Below, in pieces: positions 25,726-34,675 of a stretch of DNA of 64,000 bases; the first letter of the stretch is position 1, and every line of letters begins with the position of its first letter. Origin of the DNA: Methanoregula formicica SMSP (lineage in GTDB: Archaea; Halobacteriota; Methanomicrobia; Methanomicrobiales; Methanospirillaceae); NCBI RefSeq assembly GCF_000327485.1, contig NC_019943.1, forward strand, positions 2,604,001-2,668,000, written 5' to 3'. Made by a program: the position numbers and the translations under genes. The notes under the pieces are model-generated. The model worked only from the letters and a program-made list of their open reading frames with translations. It was not told the DNA's origin and made no database searches.

Positions 25726-26721
25726 ATTAGCCGCAAAGCATCAGATCAGACCCCTGACAAAGCATTTACCCGTGAACTGCCGGATATCCAGGCCTCTTCG
25801 CCCGATGTCCGGATCAACCTTACGAGAGTTGGAGTAAAGAACGTCAAAAAACTCGTTGAAGTGCACCGCACCGGAAAGCGCCCGGTCATCTTCATCTCCA
25901 ACTTCGATGTCTACGTCGACCTCCCCGGGAGCCTCAAGGGAGCGAACCTCTCGCGCAACTTCGAGGTGATCGACGAGGTCCTCCAGCAGGCAATTGACGG
26001 GGACGTCAACCAGATCGAACAGCTCTGCAGCGTTGTTGCCCGGAAACTCCTCGACCGTCATGAGTACGCAGACCGAACGGAAGTCCTGATGCGCAGCGAG
26101 TTCATGGTCAAGCGCGAGACCCCGATCAGCAAGACTGCCTGCCATGAGGTCGTCAAGGTACATGCCCGGGCAATCGCCCGGCGAACGTTCCGCGCACCGA
26201 TCGTGAGAAAGAGCATCGGTGCCGAGGTCACCGGCATGACGGCCTGCCCCTGCGCACAGAACATCATGAAGGAGCGGGCGATGCGGGTCCTCGAAGGCAT
26301 CGACGTCCCCAAGGACAAGATCGATGCGTTCTTCGCGGAAGTCCCGATGGCCACCCACAACCAGCGCGGCAAGGGTTTCCTGTGTATCGAAACCGATGAC
26401 GACCAGCATGTTGACCTTGAGCGGGTCATCCACATCTTAAAGGAGTCCATGAGCAGCGGGATCTACGAACTCTTAAAACGCGGCGATGAAGGAGCCGTTG
26501 TTCTGGCCGCGCACAAAAATCCCCGGTTCGTGGAGGACTGCGTACGGGAGATGGCACGAAAAGTTCTGGCTGAATTCGAGTACCTGAGCGGGGATTCCGT
26601 GGTCACGATCAAGCAGACCAACGAGGAGAGTATCCACCAGCACGATGCCTATGCCGAACGAAAAGCCACGATTGCCGAATTGGTCGATGAATTGAACGGC
26701 GAACGGCACGAGAGCGGTTAA
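25726..26721 (+). CDS. mptA: GTP cyclohydrolase MptA (methanopterin synthesis), start unclear
   Basis: An iron-dependent GTP cyclohydrolase of the FolE2/MptA family that makes 7,8-dihydroneopterin 2',3'-cyclic phosphate for methanopterin. Recognised parts are SPDVRINLTRVGVKNVKKLV at the N-terminus, GMTACPCAQN, PMATHNQRGKG and ESIHQHDAYAER. The frame is open from after a TGA at 25720-25722, but has no ATG, GTG or TTG before the conserved N-terminus. Candidates are ATT 25726 (used here) and CTG 25777; GTG 25861 would remove about 40 conserved residues. An ATG at 25710 is out of frame after six codons. Confidence 0.88.
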   Translation: MSRKASDQTPDKAFTRELPDIQASSPDVRINLTRVGVKNVKKLVEVHRTGKRPVIFISNFDVYVDLPGSLKGANLSRNFEVIDEVLQQAIDGDVNQIEQLCSVVARKLLDRHEYADRTEVLMRSEFMVKRETPISKTACHEVVKVHARAIARRTFRAPIVRKSIGAEVTGMTACPCAQNIMKERAMRVLEGIDVPKDKIDAFFAEVPMATHNQRGKGFLCIETDDDQHVDLERVIHILKESMSSGIYELLKRGDEGAVVLAAHKNPRFVEDCVREMARKVLAEFEYLSGDSVVTIKQTNEESIHQHDAYAERKATIAELVDELNGERHESG

Positions 26722-26769
26722 AAACTGTAAAATCCTTTTAAAATAATTACAAAGTTAAAAAATTTGCAT

Positions 26770-27013
26770 TTATTTTCGCGTTCGTCTTACTTTTTCGTCG
26801 AATATTCCGGAACTCCCTTTTTTTGGCACATGCGGCGAAAATAACGCAGGTTTATGCTTTTTTCCGGCGGGAACACATTTCATAAAGATTATAAAACGGA
26901 TGGATCAAGATAGAGATGAACGTACTTTGTACGCTCACCAATCTCTAGAGATGAGAGATGTATAGAGTTAATTTTGTACAGAAATTAGAACAACATAACA
27001 TGAGGCGATAATA
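26770..27013 (+). promoter_or_regulatory. frh operon promoter and structured leader
   Basis: The 292-base gap before frhA is AT-rich. A widely spaced inverted repeat TTATTTTCGC (26770-26779) / GCGAAAATAA (26835-26844) lies upstream of the TATA box TTATAAAA (26889-26896). Transcription should start near 26921, leaving a leader of about 93 bases that begins with hairpin CGTAC-TTT-GTACG (26921-26933) and contains the perfect palindrome ATCTCTAGAGAT (26941-26952). GAGGCG (27002-27007) is the ribosome site. Confidence 0.55.
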
Positions 27014-28381
27014 TTGTCGAAAGTTGTAGAGATTTCCCCAACCACAAGACATGAGGGACACTCCAAGCTGGTGCTCAAGGTCAACGACCAGGGCATCATC
27101 GAGACCGGCAACTGGTGTTCCATCACCCCGGTCCGTGGAGTCGAGAAGCTTGCCGTGGGCAAGACCCCCGAGCAGGTCCCCAAGATTGCATCCCGTGTCT
27201 GCGGTATCTGTCCGATTGCCCACAACCTCGCGGCTACCGAAGCAATGGAAGCATCCATCAAGTGCGAGATCCCGAAGGACGCACTGATGCTCCGTCACAT
27301 TCTCCAGCTCGCAAACCGGTGTCACAGCATTGCACTGCACGACATCCTGATCCTGCCCGACCTTTACATCCCGGGCACCGAGACCAAGATCAACCCGTTC
27401 ACGGCAGAGGAGCCCGTCCGCTCCGTTGCAAAGCGCATCCAGCGCCTCCGTGAGATCGGCCAGACCATCGGCCAGATCGCGGCCGGTGACTGCATCCACC
27501 CGCGGAACACCCGCGTCGGTGGTATGTACCGCAATGTCTCGGAACAGGCTAAGACCAAGATGTACGACCTTGCAAAGGAAGGACTTGTCCTTGCCCACCA
27601 GCAGGCAGACTTCATGATCGCAGTCCTGCGCAACTACCAGGCCCGCGAGCATGTCGATGTCGGCGGCATGAAGGTCCCGCTCCCCAAGACCCTCGGTTAC
27701 CACAACCAGGGCTACCTTGCAACCCATGCATTCTACGGATCCTCGAGCCTCGACGAGTGCCCCTCCTGGGACATCCGCCGGTTCAAGGAAGTCCGCCCGT
27801 GGGACTGGTATATGGGTGAGATGACTGTCGACCTCGAGGAGCCCCGCTACCCGATCGGCGGAACAACCAAGGTGGGAACCAAGGTCAACCCGCAGATGGA
27901 GGCCTGCACCGGCATCCCGATGTACGACGGCCAGCCCGTTGAAGTTGGCCCCCGCGCCCGTCTCGTCACCTACAAGAACTTTGACGAGAAGGGTACCGTT
28001 GCCCAGAACATTGCCCGTGAGATGGAGTACCAGGACTGCTTCTACGAGATGATCGACTGCCTTGACGAGCTCAACCCTGCCGGTAAGGTCGTTGCAGACT
28101 ACATCCCCGACGGCGACGGCACCCTCGGCTGGGCATCCAACGAGGCACCCCGTGGAACCGATGTCCACCTTGCACGCGTCAAGGACTGGAAGGTCCAGTA
28201 CTTCAGCATGCTCGTCCCGACCACCTGGAACTTTGCGACCTGCAGTGCAGCCCTCCGTGGCGCACCCTGGCAGCTCGCCGAGGTCATCATGCGCGGGTAC
28301 GACCCGTGTGTCTCATGTGCAACCCACATGATCGTTCTGGACGAAGAAAACAAGGTAGTGGCTCAGAAGCTCATCCAGTGA
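27014..28381 (+). CDS. frhA: F420-reducing [NiFe]-hydrogenase, large subunit
   Basis: A 455-residue catalytic subunit that binds the Ni-Fe site. Ligands are RVCGICP near residue 60 and DPCVSCATH near the C-terminus; the 17 residues after that His form the tail removed by FrhD once nickel is inserted. All four ligands are Cys, with no selenocysteine codon. The complex moves electrons from H2 to coenzyme F420. The start is a TTG with GAGGCG upstream. Codon use is strongly biased to C-ending codons, as expected for high expression. Confidence 0.95.
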   Translation: MSKVVEISPTTRHEGHSKLVLKVNDQGIIETGNWCSITPVRGVEKLAVGKTPEQVPKIASRVCGICPIAHNLAATEAMEASIKCEIPKDALMLRHILQLANRCHSIALHDILILPDLYIPGTETKINPFTAEEPVRSVAKRIQRLREIGQTIGQIAAGDCIHPRNTRVGGMYRNVSEQAKTKMYDLAKEGLVLAHQQADFMIAVLRNYQAREHVDVGGMKVPLPKTLGYHNQGYLATHAFYGSSSLDECPSWDIRRFKEVRPWDWYMGEMTVDLEEPRYPIGGTTKVGTKVNPQMEACTGIPMYDGQPVEVGPRARLVTYKNFDEKGTVAQNIAREMEYQDCFYEMIDCLDELNPAGKVVADYIPDGDGTLGWASNEAPRGTDVHLARVKDWKVQYFSMLVPTTWNFATCSAALRGAPWQLAEVIMRGYDPCVSCATHMIVLDEENKVVAQKLIQ

Positions 28382-28391
28382 GTTGCACCTG

Positions 28392-28922
28392 ATGCTGTAT
28401 TCGGAGATCGTAATCGTGGGGTGCGGAAACCCCCTGTTCGGCGATGACGGCTTCGGCCCCGCTGTGATCGAGGAGATGGAGAAGCTCACACTTCCCGACA
28501 ATGTAACAATACTGGACGGTGGCGCTGGCGCCCCGCACTTTATTTTTAATTTCCTCGACCCTGAAGTGACGAAGAAGCTTATCGTTGTCGATATTGCCGA
28601 TTTCAATGCACCACCCGGATCGGTATCGAAGATGTCCGGTAAGGAACTCAAGCCGGGCGCCTACGTGGACCCCCATTCCTGGGACGGTGTCGACCAGCTC
28701 TGCCGTATCAAAGACGAGATTGATACGACCGTTGTCCTCTGCCAGCCGGCAAAGGCCATCAAGAAGGGAGATGCCGAGGTCGAGATGGGTCTTTCAGATG
28801 AGGTCCAGAGCGCGATCCCGAAAGCAATCCAGGTAGTACTCGCTGAAATTGGAGTGGATTATGGGACTACTATCAATCTTCAAGAAGAAGGACGCGAGCG
28901 CAGAGCCGCAAAAGCCCGCTAG
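28392..28922 (+). CDS. frhD: F420-hydrogenase maturation protease
   Basis: A 176-residue nickel-dependent endopeptidase of the HycI/HupD family that trims the FrhA tail. The N-terminal GCGNPLFGDDGFGPAV carries the conserved metal-binding Asp, with further motifs LDGGAGAPHF, VVDIADF and DPHSWDG. I use ATG 28392; a TTG three codons earlier is possible. Its last 62 bases overlap frhG in another frame if frhG starts at 28861. Confidence 0.92.
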   Translation: MLYSEIVIVGCGNPLFGDDGFGPAVIEEMEKLTLPDNVTILDGGAGAPHFIFNFLDPEVTKKLIVVDIADFNAPPGSVSKMSGKELKPGAYVDPHSWDGVDQLCRIKDEIDTTVVLCQPAKAIKKGDAEVEMGLSDEVQSAIPKAIQVVLAEIGVDYGTTINLQEEGRERRAAKAR

Positions 28923-29724
28923 CGTAGCATCAAAACCAGCAGAAACTAAAAAGGAGGTTAAGCCTGTGGCAGACAAGATTACATTAGGCTACACCCACCT
29001 CAGTGGGTGCACTGGTTGTACTGTAGCATTAGCAGACAACTATGCCGGATTATTAACACTCCTCGACAAGTATGTCGACCTGAAGTATATGCCGACACTT
29101 GCAGACGCAAGGCACATCCAGAAGGTCGATGTCTCGTTCGTCGAGGGTTCAGTCTGTATTAACGACAAACTCGCAGTGCAGGAGATCAAGGAGACCCGTG
29201 AGAAGTCAGCAATCGTTGTCGCCCTCGGCGGCTGCGCCTGCTACGGCAACATCACCCGGTTCTCCCGTGGCGGCCAGCAGAACCAGCCCGCCCACGAGGC
29301 ATACCTGCCGATCGGCGACCTGATCAAGGTCGACGTGTTCATCCCCGGATGCGCACCGACCCCCCAGATGATCCGGAACGTCGCGGTCATGGCATACCTG
29401 CTCCTCAAGGGAACCAAGGAACAGAAGGACCTCGCAACGGCATTCCTGACCCCGCTGATGAAACTCACGGAGAAGAACGAGGCATGCTTCTGCGAACTGA
29501 TGACCCAGGTCATCAACCAGGGCCTGTGCATGGGTTGCGGAACCTGTGCGGCAGCCTGCCCGGTCAATGCAATCACGATGGAGTACGGCAAGCCCCAGGG
29601 CGAGCGCGACCTGTGCATCAAGTGCGGCGCGTGCTACAGCCAGTGCCCGCGGAGCTTCTTCAGCTTCGACGTGGTTGAGAACTACGAGGCGATCAACGAG
29701 GCCATTATGGCGGCACTCCAGTGA
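28861..29724 (+). CDS. frhG: F420-reducing hydrogenase, iron-sulfur small subunit
   Basis: A 287-residue electron-transfer subunit. The proximal cluster motif is SGCTGCTVALAD, with later Cys in GGCACYGN and PGCAPTP; two ferredoxin motifs follow, CMGCGTCAAACPV and CIKCGACYSQCP. It passes electrons from FrhA to FrhB. From ATG 28861 the protein begins with a Lys/Ala/Pro linker (MGLLSIFKKKD...), overlapping frhD. A GTG at 28966 with AAAGGAGGT seven bases before it could instead start a 252-residue form at VADKITLGY. Confidence 0.94.
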   Translation: MGLLSIFKKKDASAEPQKPASVASKPAETKKEVKPVADKITLGYTHLSGCTGCTVALADNYAGLLTLLDKYVDLKYMPTLADARHIQKVDVSFVEGSVCINDKLAVQEIKETREKSAIVVALGGCACYGNITRFSRGGQQNQPAHEAYLPIGDLIKVDVFIPGCAPTPQMIRNVAVMAYLLLKGTKEQKDLATAFLTPLMKLTEKNEACFCELMTQVINQGLCMGCGTCAAACPVNAITMEYGKPQGERDLCIKCGACYSQCPRSFFSFDVVENYEAINEAIMAALQ

Positions 29725-29735
29725 AGGTGATTAAC

Positions 29736-30662
29736 ATGGGAGCAGAACTCGGTAAATACAAATCAGTCGTCTCAGCCCGGAGCACCGACAAGGAGCTTCT
29801 CAAGCACGCCCAGGATGGCGGTATCGTTACCTCACTCTTTGCCTATGCACTCGAAGAGGGCATCATCGACGGCGCCATCGTTGCAGCAAGCAAGGAATTC
29901 GCAGCAAAGAACCCCTCCAAGGTCATGCTCGACAACTCGAACTTCGACATGATCGAGCCCTGGAGACCCATCCCGGCGATCGTCAACACCAAGGCTGAGC
30001 TGCTTGCAGCAGCAGGTACCAAGTACAACATCAGCCCGAACGTTGCACTCTTAAAGGAGGCAACCCGTGCATTCGGCCTGGACAAGATCGGTATCGTCGG
30101 CACCCCGTGCCAGATGCAGGCTGTCCGGAAGGCCCAGCTCTACCCGATCGGGTTCAGGGATGTCGGCGCAAGCATCGCCCTCGCGGTAGGTATCTTCTGC
30201 ATGGAGAACTTCCCCTACCAGAGCATCCTCCAGCTCGTGGAAGACCACGCTGCGATGAAGCTCGAGTCCGTCAAGAAGATGGAGATCGGCAAGGGCAAGT
30301 TCTGGGTATACGGCAAGCGCGGACAGGTCGTCCAGCTTCCGCTCAAGGTGACCCACAAGTACGAGCAGCCCGGCTGCCACGTCTGCCTTGACTATGTTGC
30401 AAACCTCGGTGACATCTCCACCGGCTCTGTCGGCAGCCCCGACGGCTGGAGCACCGTCTTTGTCAGGTCCAAGATCGGTGACTCGGTCTGGGCCAAGGCA
30501 ATGGCAGCAGGCGTCTTCGAGACCCAGCCCATCGAGAAGGTCAAGCCCGGCCTTGAACTCGTGACCAAGCTCGCCAACGAGAAGATCACGAAGAACAAGG
30601 CAACCCTCGAGGCTCGCAAGACCTTCGGTGTCGGCAAGGCACTCAGGAACCCCTACATCTAA
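29736..30662 (+). CDS. frhB: F420-reducing hydrogenase, F420-binding flavoprotein subunit
   Basis: A 308-residue subunit with FAD and a [4Fe-4S] cluster that reduces F420. The N-terminal DGGIVTSLFAYALEEG, GTPCQMQAVRKA, and the later PGCHVCLDY and CMENFPY segments fit the FrhB/FdhB family. I use ATG 29736, preceded by GAAGGTGA; an in-frame GTG five codons earlier overlaps the frhG stop. Structured hairpins begin 18 bases after the stop. Confidence 0.94.
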   Translation: MGAELGKYKSVVSARSTDKELLKHAQDGGIVTSLFAYALEEGIIDGAIVAASKEFAAKNPSKVMLDNSNFDMIEPWRPIPAIVNTKAELLAAAGTKYNISPNVALLKEATRAFGLDKIGIVGTPCQMQAVRKAQLYPIGFRDVGASIALAVGIFCMENFPYQSILQLVEDHAAMKLESVKKMEIGKGKFWVYGKRGQVVQLPLKVTHKYEQPGCHVCLDYVANLGDISTGSVGSPDGWSTVFVRSKIGDSVWAKAMAAGVFETQPIEKVKPGLELVTKLANEKITKNKATLEARKTFGVGKALRNPYI

Positions 30663-30679
30663 ATTTTTTCTTTTAACGT

Positions 30680-30723
30680 GGGTTCAAAGAACCCGAGTCA
30701 TGAGAAGATTCATCAGAATCTTC
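30680..30723 (+). repeat. Dispersed two-hairpin element (copy D), after frhB
   Basis: GGGTTC-AAA-GAACCC (30680-30694), nine bases (GAGTCATGA), then GAAGATTC-ATCA-GAATCTTC (30704-30723) followed by GAACC. The same order and spacing, with different but still paired stems, recur at 54101-54144, 54741-54787 and 54978-55026. The frame GAGAAGA-stem-TCTTCGA is shared by all copies. Its position suggests a 3' end or mRNA-stabilising role for the frh message, but this is inferred. Confidence 0.7.
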
Positions 30724-30779
30724 GAACCGTGTGAAGGTCATCAGGCCCGAATCTGGTATTGACACCATTTCTTGAAGAT

Positions 30780-31592
30780 TTATTCACGCGCGGCATATGA
30801 TCTCGCGCACCGTTCTTCCGGATCGATTTGGGTAAGGCGATCCTTTTTCAGGGAGGGCCACGCTGTGAGAACGATCCCATCTAAACCGGGAATTCCGATA
30901 AGATTCATGAAACTAGTATCTATATCTAGATAATTTCCATTGGATTTCCGCACCCGGAATCCAAACGGCAGGCCGGTTTTTTTCCCGCTGCATACCTGAT
31001 CGAATGCAGAGAGTGCCGATGCACGATCATCCGGATGAATAAGATCCCCGAAGTGTTGCCCGACGAAGAACCGATCCGGATACCCGAGAATATCTGTTGT
31101 TGATGGGGAATTGTAGATAACCCGGCCCTGGTTGTTATAGAAAACAACAAAATCCGATGCATTCTGGATCTCCCGGAAGAGCCGGATCGCGATCTCTGCC
31201 AGAGCCTTCTGTGCCAAGTACCGTTCAACTGCTTTTATTATGGTATGCGACAACTCCGCAAACATGACTTTCGGATTGCCGCCTTTCCGGAGATAAGAAT
31301 CCGCCCCACTTTCAAAAGCCGCCATCGCCAGTTCATCACGATCCTTACCGGAAAACATGATAACCGGAAGTAACGGATATCTGCTACGGATGAGCCGCAG
31401 GAATTCGATCCCATCCATAACAGGCATCTGGCAATCGGATATGACGGCATCATATTCCTGATGTCTGAACATATCCAGCGCCTGGCGGGCAGATGTTGCA
31501 GTATCGACATGGATCTCCCCAGTCTCCTCAAGGTACAGTTTTGTGAGATCCAGCAGACCCGAATCGTCGTCAACATAAAGAACTGAGATCAT
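30780..31592 (-). CDS. Response regulator with PAS domain
   Basis: A 270-residue two-domain protein. The receiver domain (residues 1-120) has VLYVDDD, the phospho-accepting Asp in VISDCQMPVMDG, MFSG and the Lys in YLRKGG. A PAS domain (about 140-250) follows, with NNQGRVIYNSPS and FVGQHFGDLIHPDDR. There is no output or kinase domain, so it probably relays signals by partner binding. ATG 31592 gives the standard receiver start; an in-frame codon six earlier is weaker. Confidence 0.87.
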   Translation of the reverse strand: MISVLYVDDDSGLLDLTKLYLEETGEIHVDTATSARQALDMFRHQEYDAVISDCQMPVMDGIEFLRLIRSRYPLLPVIMFSGKDRDELAMAAFESGADSYLRKGGNPKVMFAELSHTIIKAVERYLAQKALAEIAIRLFREIQNASDFVVFYNNQGRVIYNSPSTTDILGYPDRFFVGQHFGDLIHPDDRASALSAFDQVCSGKKTGLPFGFRVRKSNGNYLDIDTSFMNLIGIPGLDGIVLTAWPSLKKDRLTQIDPEERCARSYAARE

Positions 31593-31824
31593 CCTGGTAC
31601 CCGCCCGCATCTGTTTCAGGATGACATTTCCACCAGCAACTCCAAAGCCGTTTTGTGCGGGACTTGATAGTTAATAACAGATCGTTGCCCTGTACGGATT
31701 GCGTTAAAAATATTTCAGCAAATTTCATATTACAAGAAAATTCAAGATTATATAATAAAAAGTTTCTCTAAAGGTTCATAAGAATTACAAAAAGAATTAA
31801 CATATCCATTGCATTCTTACATGA

Positions 31825-32082
31825 ATGCCGCCGATTCAAGGCAAACCAAAAGAACAAATATCGTATAAGTGTCCCCATGACCTGCTACTGAAGATCAACA
31901 CGGCAATTGAGATGGGAGAATTCGCCTCGCGTAATGATCTCATTACTGCGGCATTGCGCACTTTTTTTGAGAGCCACCCTGCCGACGTGAAGCCCCAGAT
32001 CGCTGAATGGCTGAATTCCAATGAGGGGAAGGAATACCTGACCTGCCTGATCAATGATATTCTGGACTCACGGGAAAGGTGA
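31825..32082 (+). CDS. Small ribbon-helix-helix-like protein
   Basis: An 85-residue protein. ISYKCPHDLLLKINTAIEMG followed by EFASRNDLITAALRTFFE has the strand-helix-helix pattern of archaeal ribbon-helix-helix regulators. A TATA element lies at 31748-31760, giving a short leader. The gap 31611-31824 upstream is AT-rich and holds nothing else that I recognise. No toxin gene is adjacent. Confidence 0.65.
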   Translation: MPPIQGKPKEQISYKCPHDLLLKINTAIEMGEFASRNDLITAALRTFFESHPADVKPQIAEWLNSNEGKEYLTCLINDILDSRER

Positions 32083-32141
32083 GGTTGTAAAAAACCTACA
32101 AGAGAGATTACATCAGTTCAAGAAGGTCTCCTCACATTGGT

Positions 32142-32534
32142 TTACTTTGGATTATTTGAGTTTCTATGAGGAGATCTGTGGATCGGGCACCCGGGCTGAT
32201 CTTTGCCGCCCCGTTCCGAGACCCAGACCAGTATCGGGATAAGGTACTCGCGGAACTGCCAGCCATCAGGAGTGAGCGAGTACTTCACACTGGGGGGTGA
32301 GGTCGCAAGAATGCGTTTGTGCACGAGCCCTGTCCCTTCCAGGCTCTTCAGTGTATCAGACAGGGGCTTGGGGCTGATGCTGCCAAGCTCCTTTTTCAGT
32401 TCATTGAATCCCTTTTCGCCCTCATTGCCAAGGATTGCGATGATGAGGAGCGCCCACTTCTTTGCCAGGACATCGAGGAGGCCTGATAGTGGGCAGAAAC
32501 AGATGTCGGTATGGTCGGGCTGCGATTTCCTCAT
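32142..32534 (-). CDS. HxlR-family transcriptional regulator
   Basis: A 130-residue regulator. The family core is CPLSGLLDVLAKKWALLIIA, then GFNELKKELGSISPKPLSDTLKSLE and the wing. Cysteines near the N-terminus (CFCPL) and one in the C-terminal tail (GCPIHRS) could sense metals, oxidants or thiols. It is divergent from a cation efflux gene, which it probably controls through the repeats in the shared promoter. Confidence 0.87.
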   Translation of the reverse strand: MRKSQPDHTDICFCPLSGLLDVLAKKWALLIIAILGNEGEKGFNELKKELGSISPKPLSDTLKSLEGTGLVHKRILATSPPSVKYSLTPDGWQFREYLIPILVWVSERGGKDQPGCPIHRSPHRNSNNPK

Positions 32535-32536
32535 GA

Positions 32537-32597
32537 ATACTACCTATCTCTCACGGAACGTTTCTGCTCATTAACTATTAAATTGATACTACCTATC
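32537..32597. promoter_or_regulatory. Paired 12-base direct repeats between hxlR-type gene and efflux gene
   Basis: ATACTACCTATC occurs at 32537-32548, two bases from the start codon of the HxlR gene, and again at 32586-32597, one base before the start codon of the efflux gene. The second copy with its preceding base reads GATA-CTACC-TATC, a short inverted repeat able to bind a dimer. One copy per divergent gene suggests joint control by the HxlR regulator. Confidence 0.5.
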
Positions 32598-32598
32598 G

Positions 32599-33510
32599 AT
32601 GCACGACCACCCCCATGAGGAAGAGTACTGCCACAGGGGCCCCCTGCCCAAACGGTCGCTCCTCATTGCCATCGGCCTCACCGCAACGATCTTCTTCGCC
32701 GAGGTTGCCGGGGGGCTTCTCTCAGGATCCCTTGCCCTGCTCGGTGACGCAGCACACATGCTCCAGGATGTGGCGGCGCTCCTTCTCTCGCTTGGGGCCA
32801 TCGTCATCGCCGAGCGGCTGCCCACGCCATCGCGAACATTCGGTTACCACCGCGTGGAGATCGGGGTTGCCGTGGTGAACGGGTTCGCTCTCATTCTCGT
32901 GAGCGCCCTGATCATCCGGGAGGCCTACGAGCGGTTTCTCCACCCACAGCCCATCGACAGCGGGATCATGCTCGGCGTTGCGGTGATTGGCCTTGCCGCC
33001 AATGTCGTCTCGATGTATTTCCTGCACGGGAGCCATGACCTGAACGTGAAGAGCGCGTTCCTCCACGTGCTCGCCGACACCATCTCCTCGGTTGCCGTGA
33101 TAGCGGCTGCCCTGTGGATCGCCTTCACCGGCCAGACCCTTGCCGATCCCATCCTCAGTATCGCGATCTCCCTCCTTATCCTGGTATCGTCATTCTCGCT
33201 CCTGCGGGAATCCTTCTCCATCCTCCTCCAGTTCGCGCCGCGGGGGATCGATATGGATGAGGTGATCTGGGAGATGGAATCCGTGCCGGGCGTTGATGGC
33301 GTTCACAACGTCCATCTCTGGAGTCTCTGTTCGAACATCAATGTGCTCGACGCCCACGTGTACTCCTGCGAGACTGATGTGCGCCGGCTGGATGGGATCA
33401 AAGCGGAGATAAAACACCGGCTGGAGAGGTTCCGGATCAAGCATTCGACGCTGGAGTTCGAGTGCCGCGAGTGTGAGGATTGCCGGCTGGTGCGGGAGCT
33501 GAGAGACTGA
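32599..33510 (+). CDS. Cation diffusion facilitator (metal efflux)
   Basis: A 303-residue CDF transporter with six membrane helices and a C-terminal cytoplasmic domain. Metal-site residues appear in LLGDAAHMLQD (helix 2) and FLHVLADTISS (helix 5), the HxxxD motifs of zinc-type CDFs. The N-terminus (MHDHPHEEEYCH) and C-terminus (CRECEDC) add metal-binding side chains. It exports Zn2+ or similar ions. The start is adjacent to a putative HxlR site. Confidence 0.92.
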   Translation: MHDHPHEEEYCHRGPLPKRSLLIAIGLTATIFFAEVAGGLLSGSLALLGDAAHMLQDVAALLLSLGAIVIAERLPTPSRTFGYHRVEIGVAVVNGFALILVSALIIREAYERFLHPQPIDSGIMLGVAVIGLAANVVSMYFLHGSHDLNVKSAFLHVLADTISSVAVIAAALWIAFTGQTLADPILSIAISLLILVSSFSLLRESFSILLQFAPRGIDMDEVIWEMESVPGVDGVHNVHLWSLCSNINVLDAHVYSCETDVRRLDGIKAEIKHRLERFRIKHSTLEFECRECEDCRLVRELRD

Positions 33511-33593
33511 CCTCTTGCTCCGGCATACCTTCGCAAGAGGATTGTGGCCAACCGTAGTTGTTCAGAAGAAATTGTTGAGAGGGTTGTTGAGGA

Positions 33594-34667
33594 TCACGGG
33601 TTGCATCCAAATGATCCGGCTTGCTGCCCATTGTACCATTTCTCCTTCAACCACAGCGCCACGTTGACAAGCCCGATCAGTACCGGCACCTCAACAAGCG
33701 GGCCGATGACGGTGGCAAACGCTGCCGGAGATGCAATGCCAAAGACCGCGATGGCGACCGCGATGGCGAGTTCGAAGTTGTTGGACGCAGCAGTGAACGA
33801 GAGCGACGCGGACTTCCCGTAGTCAACGCCGAGGCGCCAGGACATCCAGAAACTGGCAAAGAACATGATGACGAAGTAGATGAGCAGCGGGATCGCGACC
33901 CGGACCACGTCAAGCGGGACATTCACGATATACTCGCCCTTGAGTGAGAACATGACAATGATGGTGAAGAGCAGGGCGATAAGCGTGACGGGCGAGATCT
34001 TCGGGATGAAGGACTGCTCGTACCATTCCTTCGACTTCACGCGGAGCAGGGCGTACCGCGTTATCATTCCGGCAAGGAACGGGATGCCGAGGTAGATGAA
34101 GACGCTGGTCGCGATCTGAAGGATCGTGATGTTCACCGCAGATCCAGCTCCGATACCGAGCAAGGGGGGCAGGTATGTGATGAAGAACCAGGCATACACC
34201 GAGTAGAAGAAGACCTGAAAGAGTGAGTTGAGCCCCACGATCGTTGCGCAGTACTCACAGTCGCCCCCGGCAAGGTCGTTCCAGACTATGACCATCGCGA
34301 TGCACCGGGCGATCCCGACAAGGATCAGGCCGTACATGAAGAGCGGCTGGTCACGGAGGAAGACCACGGCAAGGACGAACATCAGGACCGGGCCCACGAC
34401 CCAGTTCTGGACAACCGAGAGGCCAAGGACCTTTGTGTCCCGGAAGACATTCCTGAGTTCCTCGTACTTCACCTTCGCGAGCGGCGGGTACATCATGAGG
34501 ATGAGCCCGATGGCAATCGGGATCGACGTTGTCCCCACCGAGAGGCCGGTGATCATCGCGGGAACCCCGGGCGAGAAGTAGCCGATAGCGATACCGACCG
34601 CCATTGCGAGAAAGATCCAGACTGTCAGGTAGCGGTCAAGAAATGCGAGTTGTTTTATTGTTGTCAT
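33594..34667 (-). CDS. acr3: Arsenite efflux permease Acr3
   Basis: A 357-residue BASS-family permease with ten helices. The essential cysteine is in [14 protein letters not shown] and the partner Glu in [16 protein letters not shown], as in Acr3; it exports arsenite by proton exchange. It is the last gene of the island transcribed from 38313. ATG 34667 gives the family start ([15 protein letters not shown]); a GTG at 34679 overlaps the previous stop. Confidence 0.93.
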   Translation of the reverse strand: MTTIKQLAFLDRYLTVWIFLAMAVGIAIGYFSPGVPAMITGLSVGTTSIPIAIGLILMMYPPLAKVKYEELRNVFRDTKVLGLSVVQNWVVGPVLMFVLAVVFLRDQPLFMYGLILVGIARCIAMVIVWNDLAGGDCEYCATIVGLNSLFQVFFYSVYAWFFITYLPPLLGIGAGSAVNITILQIATSVFIYLGIPFLAGMITRYALLRVKSKEWYEQSFIPKISPVTLIALLFTIIVMFSLKGEYIVNVPLDVVRVAIPLLIYFVIMFFASFWMSWRLGVDYGKSASLSFTAASNNFELAIAVAIAVFGIASPAAFATVIGPLVEVPVLIGLVNVALWLKEKWYNGQQAGSFGCNP

Positions 34668-34675
34668 GGTTTGGT

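Noticed and set aside
25710-25751. Possible pyrrolysine read-through at TAG 25728 to start MptA from ATG 25710
   Set aside because: Reading through leads to TGA eight codons later and is not in the mptA frame.
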